Source: an uncultured Nitrosopumilaceae archaeon
GTDB lineage: Archaea > Thermoproteota > Nitrososphaeria > Nitrososphaerales > Nitrosopumilaceae
Assembly (NCBI GenBank): GCA_937875805.1
Contig: CALFHG010000128.1
Coordinates: forward strand, 1-8,813
DNA: 8,813 nucleotides
Direction of reading: 5' to 3'
Part shown: positions 1 through 5,757 of the stretch, one piece after another
Position numbering within the stretch: position 1 is the first letter of the stretch
Layout: each line of letters opens with the position of its first letter
Program-made: the position numbers and the translations under genes
The notes under the pieces: generated by a model
Database searches by the model: none
Told to the model about the DNA's origin: nothing
Seen by the model: the letters and a program-made list of their open reading frames with translations, nothing else

Positions 1-1
1 T

Positions 2-277
2 TCAATCATAAATAGTAAAGATGCAAGTACATCAACTATAACTACAACTCCAGATAAAAAAGCATCAATTGAAATTTATGAAAATTCAGAATATTGGATA
101 GATGCCAAAATTCGAGTTAACGGAAATACATCAAATGCATTTAGCACAATTGAGATCAATTCACTTGAAGAAAATAATAACAGAGTAGACATTCCAGATA
201 TTCCAGAAAAACAAATTGTAATAATTGCCATAATTCTAGTTGGAATTGGAATATTTGGTTTAATTAATAGAAAATAA
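2..277 (+). CDS. C-terminal part of an unidentified membrane-anchored protein (5' end outside window)
   Basis: The frame is open from the left edge and ends at TAA 275-277, giving 91 visible residues. I do not recognise the protein. The visible part begins with a Ser/Thr-rich stretch, then a polar, probably extracytoplasmic segment with alternating hydrophobic residues (IEIYENSEYWIDAKIRVNG) that suggests beta-strands. It ends in a Pro-containing linker (DIPDIPEKQ), one hydrophobic helix of about 18 residues rich in Ile and Gly, and the basic tail NRK. This layout suggests a surface protein held by a single C-terminal membrane anchor with a short cytoplasmic tail. No PEFG-type sorting motif is visible. 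It converges on pckA with six bases between the stop codons. It is clearly coding, but its function cannot be assigned without the missing N-terminal part. Confidence 0.75.
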   Translation, partial: SIINSKDASTSTITTTPDKKASIEIYENSEYWIDAKIRVNGNTSNAFSTIEINSLEENNNRVDIPDIPEKQIVIIAIILVGIGIFGLINRK

Positions 278-283
278 TTATTG

Positions 284-1882
284 TTAAATTTTAGGACCTG
301 CATTGCTAATTTCAGGTGAAACATTTTTGAATTTCTCAAAGTTTTCAACAAACATTTTTGCTAATTCTTTTGCAGAACGTTCATAGGAATCTTTGTCAAC
401 CCAAGTATTTTTCGGGTCTAAAATTTCAGAAGGAACACCTTCTACTTCAGTAGGAATATCAAGATTGAACATATCATCATGTCTATATTTTACAGCATCA
501 AGTGCACCAGAAATAGCAGCAGTTACCATGGCACGGCTGTATTTGATTTTGATTCTTTCTCCAATACCGTATGGACCACCAGACCATCCAGTGTTAACTA
601 GGTAAACTACGGTATCGTGCTGATTAATTTTTTCTCCTAAAAGTTTCGCATAAACTGATGCAGGTCTAGGCATGAATGGGGCTCCAAAACACTGAGAAAA
701 TACAGATTTTGGTTCTTTAATTCCTCTTTCTGTTCCAGCCAATTTGCTAGTATATCCAGACATGAAATGATACATTGCACCTTCTTTTGTAAGTCGAGAA
801 ACAGGAGGCAAAACTCCTAATGCATCTGCAGTTAAAAATACAATAACTTTAGGATTGCCACCTACACTTGGAATTACTGCACCAGGGATGTAATTAATGG
901 GATATCCAACACGAGTATTTTCTGTTAATGTGTTGTCATCATAATCTGGAACATTGTCATTTAATACAACATTTTCTAAGAGAGCACCAGGTTTAATTGC
1001 ATTCCAAATTTCAGGTTCTGCTTCTTGACTTAGGTTAATACATTTTGCATAGCAACCTCCTTCAAAATTAAAAGTACCATTATCAGACCATCCATGTTCA
1101 TCATCTCCAATTAATTTTCTATTTGGATCTGCTGAAAGAGTAGTTTTACCAGTACCAGATAATCCAAAGAACAAAGCAGTATCGCCTTTTTCACCAATAT
1201 TTGCAGAGCAATGCATTGGGAAAATACCACGTCCAGGTAAAAGAAAATTCATTACACCAAACATTGATTTTTTCATCTCACCGGCATATTCAGTTCCTCC
1301 AATCAAAACAATTTTTCTTGTTAAATCAATTAGAATAAAAACATCAGTTCTTGTACCATCAATTTCAGGATCTGCTACAAAGTCATTAATACATAAAATA
1401 GTAAATTCAGGTTCATGTTTTTCTAATTCATCATTTGTAGGTTTGATAAACAAATTACTAGAAAACATACTTTGCCAAACATGATCATTGATCACTCTAA
1501 TAGGTAAACGAGTTTCAGGATCAGCCCCTACAAAACCATCAAAAACAAATAATTCTTTATTGTCAACAAAGTCTTTCATTTTTTCAAAAAGTTTTTCAAA
1601 TTTATCACTTGGAAATGGATGATTGATTTGTCCCCAATCAATTGTATCACGTGTTATATCATCATGTATGATAAAACGGTCATCAGGGGATCTGCCAGTA
1701 TACTTGCCAGTATTTACAGAAAGTGAGCCTGTAGAATTTACAACACCTTCCTTTCGTTCTACTGCCAATTTTACCATCTGATCTACATTGAGATTTCGAT
1801 GAATTTTGGATGGTTTAATTCCAAATGCAATTAATTGTGATGAGAATTTCTCAGTTGGCGCAGTGCCTACAACTTGAGTCAA
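284..1882 (-). CDS. pckA: Phosphoenolpyruvate carboxykinase (ATP)
   Basis: This 532-residue enzyme converts oxaloacetate and ATP to phosphoenolpyruvate, CO2 and ADP in the cytoplasm, the entry step of gluconeogenesis. In an autotroph using the 3-hydroxypropionate/4-hydroxybutyrate cycle (inferred from the likely host) it would feed C4 products into sugar synthesis. Family landmarks are in order: substrate loop TGRSPDDRF (62-70), metal and substrate residues in YAGEMKKSMF (199-208) and MHCSAN (223-228), P-loop GLSGTGKTT (240-248), kinase-2 GDDEHGW (259-265), ENTRVGYP (321-328), nucleotide-binding TADALGVLPPVSRL (351-364) and GGPYGIGER (435-443). Length matches the bacterial ATP-type family (about 530-540), so it is full length and looks active. 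The start is TTG; a GGGAG ribosome-binding site at 1892-1896 lies nine bases upstream and no closer ATG fits the family N-terminus. It is divergent from eL32. Confidence 0.97.
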   Translation of the reverse strand: MTQVVGTAPTEKFSSQLIAFGIKPSKIHRNLNVDQMVKLAVERKEGVVNSTGSLSVNTGKYTGRSPDDRFIIHDDITRDTIDWGQINHPFPSDKFEKLFEKMKDFVDNKELFVFDGFVGADPETRLPIRVINDHVWQSMFSSNLFIKPTNDELEKHEPEFTILCINDFVADPEIDGTRTDVFILIDLTRKIVLIGGTEYAGEMKKSMFGVMNFLLPGRGIFPMHCSANIGEKGDTALFFGLSGTGKTTLSADPNRKLIGDDEHGWSDNGTFNFEGGCYAKCINLSQEAEPEIWNAIKPGALLENVVLNDNVPDYDDNTLTENTRVGYPINYIPGAVIPSVGGNPKVIVFLTADALGVLPPVSRLTKEGAMYHFMSGYTSKLAGTERGIKEPKSVFSQCFGAPFMPRPASVYAKLLGEKINQHDTVVYLVNTGWSGGPYGIGERIKIKYSRAMVTAAISGALDAVKYRHDDMFNLDIPTEVEGVPSEILDPKNTWVDKDSYERSAKELAKMFVENFEKFKNVSPEISNAGPKI

Positions 1883-1891
1883 AAGATTACA

Positions 1892-1896
1892 CTCCC
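1892..1896 (-). promoter_or_regulatory. Shine-Dalgarno sequence supporting the TTG start of pckA
   Basis: On the minus strand the bases read GGGAG, complementary to the CCUCC anti-SD of archaeal 16S rRNA, with nine bases before the TTG at 1882-1880. This decides the start and implies a leadered pckA transcript, unlike most other first genes in the window, which look leaderless. Confidence 0.55.
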
Positions 1897-1920
1897 AAAA
1901 ATGATTTTAGCAATCTCAGG

Positions 1921-1977
1921 CATATTCATAGGTATTCGATCCGCCTTGAGTTTCCTTATTATCTTTTTCTTATAGAG
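1921..1977 (-). promoter_or_regulatory. Candidate pckA promoter zone (two TATA-like boxes)
   Basis: Two TATA-like boxes read toward pckA. TATAAGA (minus strand, 1974-1968) would start RNA near 1946 and give a leader of about 60 nt. TATGAATATG (1930-1921) would start RNA near 1900 and give a leader of about 18 nt that still contains the GGGAG site. I cannot choose between them from sequence. Confidence 0.3.
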
Positions 1978-2000
1978 AATTTTTTTTTCATCTAGGAACG

Positions 2001-2008
2001 TATTTATT
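2001..2008 (+). promoter_or_regulatory. Candidate TATA box of the eL32-eL19 unit
   Basis: TATTTATT is centred about 30 bases upstream of ATG 2034, with an A/G-rich BRE-like stretch just before it. A start about 26 bases downstream of the box falls at 2030-2031, after the alternative TTG at 2028. This favours the ATG at 2034 and a nearly leaderless mRNA. Confidence 0.4.
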
Positions 2009-2033
2009 CCAAAATTCAAGACTCAGTTTGATA

Positions 2034-2435
2034 ATGATCAACAAGGAACTACTCGCAAAGAGAGAAGAGGCTAAGGGAAACAAACCAGATTTCATTAGAC
2101 CAGAAAGTTGGCGTTATGTTAGACTACAAACTAATTGGAGAAAACCAAAAGGTATTGATCACCACCAAAGAAAACAAAAAGGCAGAGGTCGTCCAGGTCT
2201 CGTCAAAGTTGGATATGGTGGACCAAAAGAAGCACGAGGATTACACCCTTCAGGATTTACAGATAACCTAGTTTTCAACTTGAATGATTTACTCAAATTA
2301 GATCCAAAGAAAGATGGTGTTAGATTTGGCCATAGTGTTGGTACTAAAAAGAGAAAAGAAATCATAGTTAAAGCAATTGAACAGAAATTTAAAATATTTA
2401 ACGCAAGAGTGAGTGCAATTGGTAGTAAATCTTAG
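2034..2435 (+). CDS. rpl32e: 50S ribosomal protein L32e (eL32)
   Basis: Large-subunit ribosomal protein shared by archaea and eukaryotes; it binds 23S rRNA. The product is 133 residues from ATG 2034. Family hallmarks are a basic N-terminus, FIRPESWRYVRL followed by NWRKPKGID, the Gly/Arg-rich stretch RKGRGRP-like near residues 47-54, VGYGGPKEARGLHPSG (near 57-74) and a C-terminal dinucleotide-fold-like part (IIVKAIEQKFKIFNARV). Another in-frame start, TTG 2028, adds two residues; ATG is preferred because the TATA-like box at 2001-2008 places transcription start after the TTG. The last codons overlap the start of eL19, so the two are cotranscribed. In many archaea this pair sits inside the spc ribosomal operon after L6; here it is beside pckA. 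Confidence 0.95.
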   Translation: MINKELLAKREEAKGNKPDFIRPESWRYVRLQTNWRKPKGIDHHQRKQKGRGRPGLVKVGYGGPKEARGLHPSGFTDNLVFNLNDLLKLDPKKDGVRFGHSVGTKKRKEIIVKAIEQKFKIFNARVSAIGSKS

Positions 2436-2874
2436 AGCCAAAAAAAGACTCGCATCCCGAGTCACCGGTGTTGGAATTCATAGAATCAAATTCGATACAG
2501 ACCATCTAGATGATATTGCAGATGCAATTACAAGACAAAACATTAGAAGTCTAATTACAGCAAACACAATCAAAATTAAACCATTTACTGGTACATCAAG
2601 AGGAAGAGCACAAGAAAAGAAAGACCAGCGAAACAAAAGAGGTACAACTCAAGGTAAGAAACAAGGTAGAAAAGGTGCAAGAGTAGGTAAGAAAACAGTC
2701 TATGTTGCACACGTTAGAGCATTGAGAAGATTATTGAAAATTGCAAAAGACAGAAAAGATTTGACTAATCCAGAATTTTGGACTCTTTACAAGAAAGTAG
2801 GTGGAAACACTGTTAGAAACAAAGCACACCTTAGATTATTGATGGAAGAAATCGTAGCAAAACGACAAGGTTAG
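2419..2874 (+). CDS. rpl19e: 50S ribosomal protein L19e (eL19)
   Basis: Large-subunit protein of archaeal and eukaryotic ribosomes; it binds 23S rRNA. It has about 151 residues. The N-terminal part carries NLRAKKRLASRVTGVG and a short helical domain ending in ITRQNIRSLI; the middle is strongly basic (TSRGRAQEKKDQRNKRG, then a GKKQGRKGARVGKK stretch); a long C-terminal helix region includes VRALRRLLK and HLRLLMEEIVAKRQG. Length and layout are normal for archaeal eL19. Start choice is uncertain: TTG 2419 gives MVVNLRAKK, with a weak GAGTGAG purine stretch six bases upstream; GTG 2413 would add two residues. Either start overlaps the end of eL32, indicating translational coupling. The stop TAG overlaps the stop of the convergent ogt by four bases. 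Confidence 0.94.
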   Translation: MVVNLRAKKRLASRVTGVGIHRIKFDTDHLDDIADAITRQNIRSLITANTIKIKPFTGTSRGRAQEKKDQRNKRGTTQGKKQGRKGARVGKKTVYVAHVRALRRLLKIAKDRKDLTNPEFWTLYKKVGGNTVRNKAHLRLLMEEIVAKRQG

Positions 2875-3170
2875 AATCGATAAATTATATTTTCTAAATC
2901 TACAATTTTACCATTTTGAATTTTAATTCCTTCATCATTAAGCATCTTAGTTTTAACATGTTCTCCATAGGCATATCCACCAATTTTTCCAGTAGACATT
3001 ACAACTCTATGGCAAGGAATAATCACAGGGTAAGGATTTTTGTTCATTATTTTTCCAACTGCACGTTGACCATTTTTTAATCCCACAGATTTTGCTAATT
3101 CGCCATAAGTTGTAATTTGTCCTTTGGGAACTTCAAGTAATTTTTTGTAAATCTTTTGTTGAAGATTCAT
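2871..3170 (-). CDS. ogt: Minimal methylated-DNA-protein-cysteine methyltransferase (AGT/Ogt family)
   Basis: Suicide repair protein that removes O6-alkyl groups from guanine to its own cysteine. The 99 residues comprise only the C-terminal DNA-binding/active-site domain: ITTYGELA (19-26), the Arg-finger region QRAVG (35-39), NPYPVIIPCHRVV with acceptor Cys53 (45-57), GGYAYG (64-69) and an Asp-Glu near residue 80 where the family has its catalytic Glu. The usual N-terminal RNase H-like domain of 160-175-residue enzymes is missing, and no homologous sequence lies upstream because dtdA occupies it. Alkyltransferase-like proteins of this size normally have Trp in place of the Cys (PWHR), so retention of PCHR predicts a real alkyl acceptor. 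ATG 3170 overlaps the dtdA stop (ATGA), so the gene is coupled to dtdA. Its 3' end overlaps the eL19 stop. Confidence 0.9.
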   Translation of the reverse strand: MNLQQKIYKKLLEVPKGQITTYGELAKSVGLKNGQRAVGKIMNKNPYPVIIPCHRVVMSTGKIGGYAYGEHVKTKMLNDEGIKIQNGKIVDLENIIYRF

Positions 3171-3943
3171 AGTTTGATAATCTCAAGGTCCGTTGTTTTT
3201 AAAAGATCAAGTAGTTTTTGCTTGTTTGATCCCAGACCTTTCCAATCCAAGAGTGCAGCTTTTGCCATTTTGTTTTGTTTAAGAATATGAGAAAATAGTT
3301 TTTCATCTAGTTCTTCTAAAGCATGTTTTGGAATGACTGTTCCAAGGGCAAATTTTCCATTTAACAGTTCATCAGTAAACTTTGAAGGGTAATGAGTTCC
3401 TCCAAAACAAATCGCTACAGGATGTTTTGGGATTGGTTGTGACATTACTTTGTGAACCAATGCAGCTATGGAGTTACATAGTGATTCATCATTCCATTGT
3501 TTTTCAGTGGTTCCAATTTCTACGAATATAGATGGTTTTGTCAATGCAGTAGGTCCGTGATGAGTTGCCTCTATAGTGATTTGAAAATCTGAGAAATGTG
3601 ACTGATTTTTCTTTAAAGCTTGAAGATATATTTTTTGAAAATCTGGTTTTGGAATTGCAATTTGTTTATCGTTTCCACCAAATTTTGCAGTAGAGAAATT
3701 TCCAGTACTATGGCAAGTCAAAGCCAATTGACCAGATTCAGCAGCATGTTTTGAGAGAAAAATAAATCCATCATAATCATATTTTTCTTCTAACCAATCA
3801 GCAGAAATGGCAGGTGTTGGAATAATTACAAGATCATAATATTTTCCACGAAAAACATCACCATCTAGAATCATATCTTTAGAAAGAAATTTTGCCATAT
3901 TGTGACCTGCAGGGTCATCTTGATACGCAACCAGTAATTCCAT
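3167..3943 (-). CDS. dtdA: D-aminoacyl-tRNA deacylase, archaeal DTD2/GEK1 type
   Basis: This enzyme hydrolyses D-amino acids wrongly attached to tRNA, so it polices chirality in translation; DTD2 homologues occur in archaea and plants (GEK1). The 258-residue product begins MELLVAYQDDPAGHN. Family signatures are FLSKHAAESG (62-71) followed by ALTCHSTGNFS (74-84), EATHHGPTAL (125-134), FVEIGTTEKQW (140-150) and CFGGTHYPSKFT (179-190). Length is normal for the family. The frame stays open upstream to 4066, but those 41 extra residues are antisense to secE; ATG 3943 matches the family N-terminus and lies 26 bases from a TATA-like box. It is first in a two-gene unit with ogt (4-base ATGA overlap) and divergent from secE across 39 bp. 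Confidence 0.94.
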   Translation of the reverse strand: MELLVAYQDDPAGHNMAKFLSKDMILDGDVFRGKYYDLVIIPTPAISADWLEEKYDYDGFIFLSKHAAESGQLALTCHSTGNFSTAKFGGNDKQIAIPKPDFQKIYLQALKKNQSHFSDFQITIEATHHGPTALTKPSIFVEIGTTEKQWNDESLCNSIAALVHKVMSQPIPKHPVAICFGGTHYPSKFTDELLNGKFALGTVIPKHALEELDEKLFSHILKQNKMAKAALLDWKGLGSNKQKLLDLLKTTDLEIIKL

Positions 3944-3954
3944 GAGATAAGGAA

Positions 3955-3971
3955 TATAAGGACACCTTATT
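3955..3971. promoter_or_regulatory. Symmetric bidirectional promoter of dtdA and secE
   Basis: The 39-bp gap between the two start codons holds the inverted repeat ATAAGG-ACA-CCTTAT (3956-3970). Its centre, 3963, is exactly 20 bases from the first base of each ATG (3943 on minus, 3983 on plus). Each arm forms a TATA-like box for the gene on the opposite side: TATAAGG for secE, and AATAAGG on the minus strand for dtdA. Both boxes lie about 26 bases before their start codon, so both messages should be leaderless. This geometry also fixes both start codons. That TBP/TFB bind here is inferred. Confidence 0.6.
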
Positions 3972-3982
3972 AATTTCTGACA

Positions 3983-4156
3983 ATGAACCCTAGGCAGACT
4001 TTGAAAAACATGGCCAATACAATGAAAATGGCCAAAAAGCCAGACAAAGATGAGTATCAACAACATCTTAGACTTGTCATGTTAGGAATAGCAGGAGTAG
4101 GAGCTATTGGTTTTACAATTCAGTTTGTCTTTTCGGTAATTACGTTTGGTAGATAA
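3983..4156 (+). CDS. secE: Preprotein translocase subunit SecE (Sec61-gamma)
   Basis: Small essential subunit of the SecYE translocon in the cytoplasmic membrane, clamping SecY. The product has 57 residues. It has the family layout: an amphipathic N-terminal helix (LKNMANTMKMAKKPDKDEY) with the diagnostic AKKPDKDEY before the membrane, then one transmembrane helix (about 32-53, including GIAGVGAIGFTIQF), and a very short tail. It lies at the canonical archaeal position directly before spt5, with three bases between its stop and the spt5 ATG. ATG 3983 is chosen because the symmetric upstream promoter places transcription start at this base; a later in-frame ATG would cut into the amphipathic helix. 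It is easily missed in annotation because of its size and the long antisense extension of dtdA across it. Confidence 0.93.
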   Translation: MNPRQTLKNMANTMKMAKKPDKDEYQQHLRLVMLGIAGVGAIGFTIQFVFSVITFGR

Positions 4157-4159
4157 ATA

Positions 4160-4618
4160 ATGTCTGAAGAAATAAAATCACATTTATTCGCAATTAGAAC
4201 AACTGGAGGGCAAGAAAAAGTTGTCATGAGATTATTAGAAGCAAAAGCTAATGCAAACAAAATCAACATTCAATCAGTGTTTTGGGTAAGTGACTTGAAA
4301 GGATACGTAGTAGTTGAGGCAATTAATCCAAGTGATGCATATCTAGCAGTTGAAGGAGTCAGACACATTCGAGGTCAATTAAGAGGAGAATTAGAATTCA
4401 AAGATATCGAAGGATACCTAATCAAGAAATCAACAGTTTCACAATTAGCAATAGATAACATAGTAGAGATTACAGGTGGACCATTCAAGGGAATGAAAGC
4501 AACAATTACCAGAATTGATGTAGACAAAGAAGAGGCCACAGTAGTTTTGCTAGATGCATCCTATCAATTACCAGTAACTGTAGACGCAAACTACCTAAAG
4601 CTGTCTGTAGGAGCTTAG
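4160..4618 (+). CDS. spt5: Transcription elongation factor Spt5 (archaeal NusG)
   Basis: Processivity factor that closes over the RNA polymerase clamp; in archaea it pairs with Spt4 and can help link transcription to the leading ribosome. The product has 152 residues. The NGN domain spans about 7-90 (SHLFAIRTTGGQEK at the N-terminus, then FWVSDLKGYVVVEA near 41-54 and EGVRHIRGQLRGELEF near 65-80). A KOW domain spans about 97-131 (IDNIVEITGGPFKGMKATI). Length is that of a standard archaeal NGN-KOW protein, without eukaryotic extensions. It begins three bases after secE and is followed by rpl11 after 35 bases, the conserved archaeal order secE-spt5-rpl11. Confidence 0.96.
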   Translation: MSEEIKSHLFAIRTTGGQEKVVMRLLEAKANANKINIQSVFWVSDLKGYVVVEAINPSDAYLAVEGVRHIRGQLRGELEFKDIEGYLIKKSTVSQLAIDNIVEITGGPFKGMKATITRIDVDKEEATVVLLDASYQLPVTVDANYLKLSVGA

Positions 4619-4623
4619 GAAGG

Positions 4624-4633
4624 ATTAAATTTT
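4624..4633 (+). promoter_or_regulatory. Possible internal promoter before rpl11
   Basis: ATTAAATTTT is preceded by purines (GAAGG) and centred about 26 bases before ATG 4654. It sits in the 35-bp gap after spt5 and could start a leaderless rpl11 mRNA in addition to read-through from secE. There is no good Shine-Dalgarno sequence near the rpl11 ATG, which fits this. AT-rich gaps give such boxes by chance, so support is moderate. Confidence 0.35.
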
Positions 4634-4653
4634 GAATTTGAGTTTGATTTAAC

Positions 4654-5133
4654 ATGGGAGAACAAAAAGTATCAGCACTTGTAACAGGCGGAGGAGCATC
4701 AGCAGGTCCACCATTAGGTCCAGCATTAGGCCCTCTAGGAGTCAACATTATGGAAGTCATTAAAGCAATTAATGATAAAACCACAGATTTCGAAGGAATG
4801 AAAGTTCCAGTAACAGTAATTGTTGATACAGATACAAAAAAATATGAAATTGAAATAGGAATCCCTTCAGCTGCTGCCCTCATCCTAAAAGAAGCAGGAA
4901 TTCAAAAAGGTTCAGGGGCATCAGGTAGTGAATGGGTAGGAGATGTAACAATGGATTCAATTGTTAAAGTAGCAAACACAAAACTTGACAAATCATATGC
5001 ATCATCACTAAAATCAGTTGCAAAGACAATCATTGGAACTTGTTTGGCATTAGGAATCAAGGTAGAAGGAAAGACACCAAAAGAAATCACTGCCGAAGTA
5101 ACTGAAGGCAAATGGGATGCTAAATTTCAATAA
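4654..5133 (+). CDS. rpl11: 50S ribosomal protein L11 (uL11)
   Basis: Universal protein at the base of the ribosomal stalk, part of the GTPase-associated centre that binds 23S rRNA near helices 43/44. The product has 159 residues. The N-terminal domain shows the Gly/Pro-rich signature GGGASAGPPLGPALGPLGVN (12-31) and KVPVTVIVDT; the C-terminal rRNA-binding domain begins near 71 (PSAAALILKEAGIQKGSG) and includes SSLKSVAKTIIGTCLALGI near 117-135. Length is normal for archaeal L11. It ends the secE-spt5-rpl11 run. In many archaea L1 follows immediately; here the next gene is a convergent lrp whose stop codon directly abuts the L11 stop. Confidence 0.97.
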   Translation: MGEQKVSALVTGGGASAGPPLGPALGPLGVNIMEVIKAINDKTTDFEGMKVPVTVIVDTDTKKYEIEIGIPSAAALILKEAGIQKGSGASGSEWVGDVTMDSIVKVANTKLDKSYASSLKSVAKTIIGTCLALGIKVEGKTPKEITAEVTEGKWDAKFQ

Positions 5134-5589
5134 TTAACGAATCAGATATACAGGATCTTTATCAGTTTTTTGTAACTCTACAAAAGTTTCAGTGTTTTGA
5201 ATACCTTCAATTTTTCCAATTTTATCAATTACAATACCATGAAGATCCTCAAGTGTTTTAGCATAAACATGAATCATAATATCAAATCTTCCTGTTATTT
5301 CTGAGATAGATACAATTTCTACTATGTCCATGAATTGTTTATGAATTACATCCTTGAACTTTGGATCTCGGTTTATTCCAACAGATGCTTTTACTCCTAT
5401 TCCCAAGAGTGAATCATCAATTTCAATAGTGAATTTTTTAATGAGTTTTTTCTTCATCAATCTCTTAATTCTACTATAAAGAACAGAAGCGTTGATCCCA
5501 AGTTTTTTTGATAGTGTAGGAACAGAAATTGAACCATCAGCAGTCAATTCATAAAGTAATTTCATATCTAATTCATCAAATCGATGCAA
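5134..5589 (-). CDS. Lrp/AsnC family transcriptional regulator
   Basis: DNA-binding regulator of the feast/famine family; members form dimers or octamers and often sense amino acids. The product has 151 residues. The N-terminal winged helix-turn-helix spans about 1-54 (FDELDMKLLYELTADGSIS, then LSKKLGINASVLYSRIKRL at 27-44). The C-terminal RAM ligand domain spans about 65-140 (GVKASVGINRD, EITGRFDIMIHVYAKTLEDL, GIQNTETFVEL). The start is TTG 5589, three bases after a transcription start predicted from a TATA-like box at 5613-5624; the later ATG (residue 9) would remove the conserved FDELD. Position between rpl11 and rpl1 suggests, but does not prove, a link to ribosomal gene control. Ligand and targets are unknown. 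There are repeated AGGTTT elements in the adjacent intergenic region. Confidence 0.93.
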   Translation of the reverse strand: MHRFDELDMKLLYELTADGSISVPTLSKKLGINASVLYSRIKRLMKKKLIKKFTIEIDDSLLGIGVKASVGINRDPKFKDVIHKQFMDIVEIVSISEITGRFDIMIHVYAKTLEDLHGIVIDKIGKIEGIQNTETFVELQKTDKDPVYLIR

Positions 5590-5612
5590 CGTGTTCGAAA
5601 AATATGGTTCTG

Positions 5613-5624
5613 ATTTAATATATG
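5613..5624 (-). promoter_or_regulatory. Candidate TATA box of the lrp-family gene
   Basis: The minus strand reads CATATATTAAAT, centred about 29 bases upstream of the TTG at 5589, so the predicted RNA starts only a few bases before the start codon. The sequence GAAAACCTA immediately upstream on the same strand occupies the BRE position and is one copy of the AGGTTT repeat described separately. Confidence 0.5.
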
Positions 5625-5741
5625 TAGGTTTTCAGCACGATTTACACCTTAATTGTAATAATTTTAGTTAAAATATGTAATTTTTTAAAATAAATGATTA
5701 GCAAAAAATGCAAACCTCTAAACGATTTTAAGTAGGTTTTC
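5624..5741. repeat. AGGTTT repeats in the lrp-rpl1 divergent region
   Basis: The 10-mer GTAGGTTTTC occurs at 5624-5633 and again at 5732-5741, and its core in reverse (AAACCT) at 5712-5717. The second and third copies form an inverted pair, AAACCT-N16-AGGTTT, that brackets the rpl1 TATA-like box; the first lies just upstream of the lrp TATA-like box. They could be binding sites for the Lrp-type protein, acting on both promoters. That function is inferred from position only. The rest of this 168-bp gap is AT-rich, and I found no RNA gene in it. Confidence 0.4.
5719..5733 (+). promoter_or_regulatory. Candidate BRE and TATA box of rpl1-rpl10
   Basis: TAAACGA (BRE-like) is followed by TTTTAAGT (5726-5733), centred about 28 bases before ATG 5758. 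Transcription is predicted to start at about 5756-5758, giving an essentially leaderless rpl1 message. Confidence 0.5.
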
Positions 5742-5757
5742 TAGAAAATGATTCGTA

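Noticed and set aside
393..605. Plus-strand open frame inside pckA
   Set aside because: It is a shadow frame antisense to the conserved C-terminal half of PEP carboxykinase and has no independent support.
1883..2033. Possible riboswitch or small gene in the pckA-eL32 divergent gap
   Set aside because: No conserved structure or coding frame was seen. The gap is explained by two promoters and the pckA leader.
3944..4066. N-terminal extension of the dtdA frame (41 residues)
   Set aside because: It is antisense to secE, which has clear SecE family features, and the family N-terminus begins at MELLVAYQDD. The promoter geometry also places the start at 3943.
5590..5757. Possible small RNA (C/D box or tRNA) in the lrp-rpl1 gap
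   Set aside because: No paired C and D boxes, tRNA arms or stable hairpin could be made from the sequence; the region reads as AT-rich promoter DNA.
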